From Parasitella parasitica (taxonomy: Eukaryota > Mucoromycota > Mucoromycetes > Mucorales > Mucoraceae), in assembly GCA_025201805.1 (NCBI GenBank), contig MU619251.1:1-56704 (forward strand): a DNA stretch of 56,704 nt, in the 5' to 3' direction. The position numbers and the translations under genes were made by a program. The first letter of the stretch is position 1, and each line of letters begins with the position of its first letter. A model generated the notes under the pieces. That model was not told the origin of the DNA. It made no database searches and worked only from the letters and a program-made list of their open reading frames with translations. This document shows positions 54,353-56,704 of the stretch, piece after piece.

Positions 54353-56124
54353 ATGTCTTCATTAAACGACGCGTTCTGGAACGAAAAAGAAGAAGGTAAG
54401 GGTAGATTAATGCACTTAAATGCCACACTCCTGCTAACATTTAAGAAAGACATAAAAGCTGCAATCCACACGTTAGGATCAGCCGGGCTACCAATCAGCT
54501 TTAATAAAGCTTGCGAACAATTAGCTGAGTGCATCATTGATTCATATGATAATACCACATCATTGTTTATATACAAGACAGCTTGGTGTCGTAAAATTGG
54601 ACAAGTTTTAAATGACTTGAACATTAAATATGTAAGTTTGTTTTCAGTGAAAAGTTTCCAAACCATTCATGTTTTTTTTAGAGCTCGACCAAACCAAATT
54701 GGGAGTATATTGCCATGGCAATTAATGACAAAAGACTTGGTCTTCGTTGCTATGCGCCTCAAGAAAATAGAAACATCAATACCAATAGCAGTGATTCATC
54801 ACGCACAACAACAACAGCAACATCAACAGCAGCATCATCAAGTTCAGAATCTTCCAATACTACAAAGCAATTAAAGCTTTGTTCAGATGACAAAGAGAAG
54901 ATCAAGAACTTGTTTGACAGCTTAGATGAGAGCAAGATGTGGAAGTTGTCAACTGGTACTGTTGTCGAAGAGAAGATGAAGGAGTTCGCTTTGAATTGTA
55001 TTTATGAGCAGTAAGTACTGCGCAATATTTCTATAGATACATACTAATGGGTACTTTTTTTAGCCCAGTGCACTCAATGATACTTGACTTGAGTGATATC
55101 AACTGGAAAAAGTATTTGACTGCTGAAGAGATTAACGAAATTCGAACATTTAAGCAAAAAGAATTAGTTGGATTACCCTCTGAAGTCGAAGATTACATCG
55201 AATCATTAAAAAAATCCACTGATTCTGTTGCATTAAAAACTCAATTGACTGAAGATTTAGACTGTTCTGCTTGTTCATGGATTAAACGTACTCTCTTGGA
55301 ATATTTGAACCTCTTCAAATGCAATTATTTACCCTTGATGGACCAATCAGAAGGAGATGTTCTCCGTAGAGTTTGGTTCTTTTTGGACACTGTATTTGAT
55401 AATTCCAAAATTAGCTGTAGAGGGTTAGAATACATATATATCTAACTTTGGCGACTTATATGCATGTACTAACTGTTTCCTGCTCTATATAATTTAGTGG
55501 CGAAAAGTTGAGTAAGTCGTCTGCTGCAATCAGAAACAATGAAAGAACAATAGCAGGCGAACAAAAGATGGAAAGAATGTTGGTCGGCAGAAAAGTAGAC
55601 TTATTATTTAAACGCCAACATTTGGAATATGGTTGTTCAGAGTGTGGTAGATACGCAGATCAGACAAAGGAGTTGTACGACGGATCATTTAAAATGGTTA
55701 AAGTACTGAAAGATATGTTGTATAATTTACATAATTCTGCACCTACTTCTATACGTGAATTTATTGTTATTGGATTCCTTATGTTTGGTAAGCGATGGTT
55801 TACATAGTCTTTATATTTGTCGATATATTAACTGTCAGTGTTGGTAAATCTTTTATAGAAAACAAGTTTTCTTTAGCATTATGCGATTCGCCCATGGGAT
55901 ACGTAACTAGAATTACTCGTACAAGAGGCTTATTTTTACCTGAAGAATCTGATGACATTTGTATTAAATTGTTACCAATGTTGAAGCTTGCTTATCAAGC
56001 AAGATTAACCATGGAAAGAACAAATGAAATAGTAAGAAAAAGCGCACCAGAAATAGAAGTTGTATCGGAATTTATATCACCATGCTTCAATGCTGGAAAG
56101 AGAAAAAGAAGTAATGAAGATTAA
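54353..56124 (+). CDS. Intact member of a Mucorales-type repeated gene family of unknown function (507 aa)
   Basis: Exons 54353-54631, 54682-55010, 55064-55423, 55498-55787 and 55859-56124 with four good introns (50-74 bp). The N-terminal 110 residues are helical. Residues about 111-160 are a low-complexity linker (Thr/Ser-rich). The core then starts with ESKMWKLSTGTVVEEKMKEF, HPVHSMILDLSDINWKKYLT, LDCSACSWIKRTLLEYLNLF, and later RTIAGEQKMERMLVGRKVDL, LEYGCSECGRYAD and SPMGYVTRITRTR. No signal peptide, membrane helix or catalytic motif is recognised. I recall similar proteins in many copies in Mucorales, which suggests a lineage-specific expanded family, possibly linked to mobile DNA. The short exon 5 acceptor (TTTTATAG) was chosen because it keeps frame. 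Confidence 0.8.
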
Positions 56125-56704
56125 GCGAGTAGTTAGTTAAAGTTATCATTTTTTTATCGCATGCTATACCCTTTTTTTAATTATTTTAATTAAATTCATA
56201 TGTATTAACCAGTTTCTATTTGTAAAAAAAAGTACATTTTACAATTTATTTAAGGCTCTTCTTTTCATCTAGGTATATTTTTTAAAAAAAGGATCCTCAT
56301 AGATTTACGTGTAAGGTGTTTATTACATTTTAATTGTAGGTAGATGATAAACACACAGCAGACAGAATGATTAAAATTGGTAGCAACAGAATTCAAATAT
56401 CTTTAATCACAAATAATTTAACTAAACAGTAACTTGTTTCTAATTCAAAGCATTTTTTATAAGCTTTATTTAACTATACGGTGCAACGTCTTTCTTAGCT
56501 TCAAAGCAATAAAAGCTTTTACTAACAGGAGTAACCACGTGAAGGTAAAGACAGTTTTACTCCCAAAAGGGTGGTAAAGGGTGGTAAAAGGTAAAGGATA
56601 CGATTAACAAAAAAAAAAAAAGGGCTAATTGTATTACGATACATCCAGGAGGACCTTTCGGAAGCGCCTGGTAGTCTTTTCACGGATTAACAATTAACAA
56701 GAAA
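56125..56704. other. Downstream flank, no gene seen
   Basis: The 3' flank of the family gene, with several A and T runs and a short local duplication of GGGTGGTAAA near 56568-56590. The window ends in non-coding sequence. Confidence 0.45.

Noticed and set aside
1-56704. tRNA, rRNA or snRNA genes
   Set aside because: No cloverleaf with A and B boxes, and no rRNA-like sequence, was recognised by eye; a covariance-model scan could still find some.

Overview
The window is eukaryotic nuclear DNA from a filamentous fungus, most probably a Mucorales species (Mucoromycota). The signs are short GT-AG introns of about 43-75 bp with GTAAGT or GTATGT donors, AT-rich intergenic DNA with long homopolymers, orthologues of standard fungal housekeeping genes at close spacing on both strands, and a multi-exon family (54353-56124) that I associate with Mucorales. 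No bacterial-type operon, CRISPR array, tRNA or rRNA was seen. All gene models below were spliced by eye from the sequence. Species cannot be fixed from sequence alone.

Layout. 1-6.0 kb: 5' part of a gene for an AT-hook-like protein, a minisatellite, a secreted double-psi beta-barrel (RlpA/expansin-like) protein, a 77-aa spliced small gene, and transposase debris of pogo type. 7.1-12.4 kb: a bHLH-zipper regulator, a 74-aa small protein, then the two 60S ribosome biogenesis genes NMD3 and RLP24, head to head on one 215-bp promoter. 12.4-17.5 kb: gene-free, repeat-rich DNA with a 1.06-kb inverted repeat and a 5'-truncated LINE flanked by a 12-bp target-site duplication. 17.5-33.8 kb: a compact gene block holding kynurenine 3-monooxygenase, a secreted calcineurin-like phosphatase with beta-prism repeats, a DEP-DH-PH-CNH Rho GEF, an acyl-CoA thioesterase, TIM8, a REX1-B protein, a Tpa1/Ofd1 dioxygenase and a WIPI3-type PROPPIN.

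33.9-36.5 kb: the most unusual object, a 2.65-kb element with long (about 0.6 kb) terminal inverted repeats, TA at both ends, repeated GCGG subterminal motifs, and a five-exon gene. Its protein carries a serine-recombinase-like GYARKST motif but has lost the usual DRLGR arginines. A second truncated LINE copy sits inside one terminal repeat.

37.1-47.7 kb: a second compact block with Rag GTPase GTR2, RCC1, DPH3, a BAP31 homologue, eIF2-alpha (SUI2) and the F-box/WD40 protein CDC4. 47.7-54.3 kb: a transposon graveyard with a broken Tc1/mariner transposase, an internally deleted Helitron, a decayed intron-poor copy of the family found intact at 54353-56124, and a 5'-truncated acyl-CoA dehydrogenase pseudogene. 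54.35-56.12 kb: the intact 507-aa member of that family.

Functionally the gene blocks are ordinary cell machinery: translation and ribosome assembly (NMD3, RLP24, DPH3, SUI2), TORC1 and autophagy (GTR2, PROPPIN), Rho, Ran and SCF control (RhoGEF, RCC1, CDC4), mitochondria (TIM8) and metabolism. They are interrupted by three islands of mobile DNA. Several models use very small exons (4, 4, 6 and 14 nt), and two genes each show one junction that canonical splicing does not resolve.
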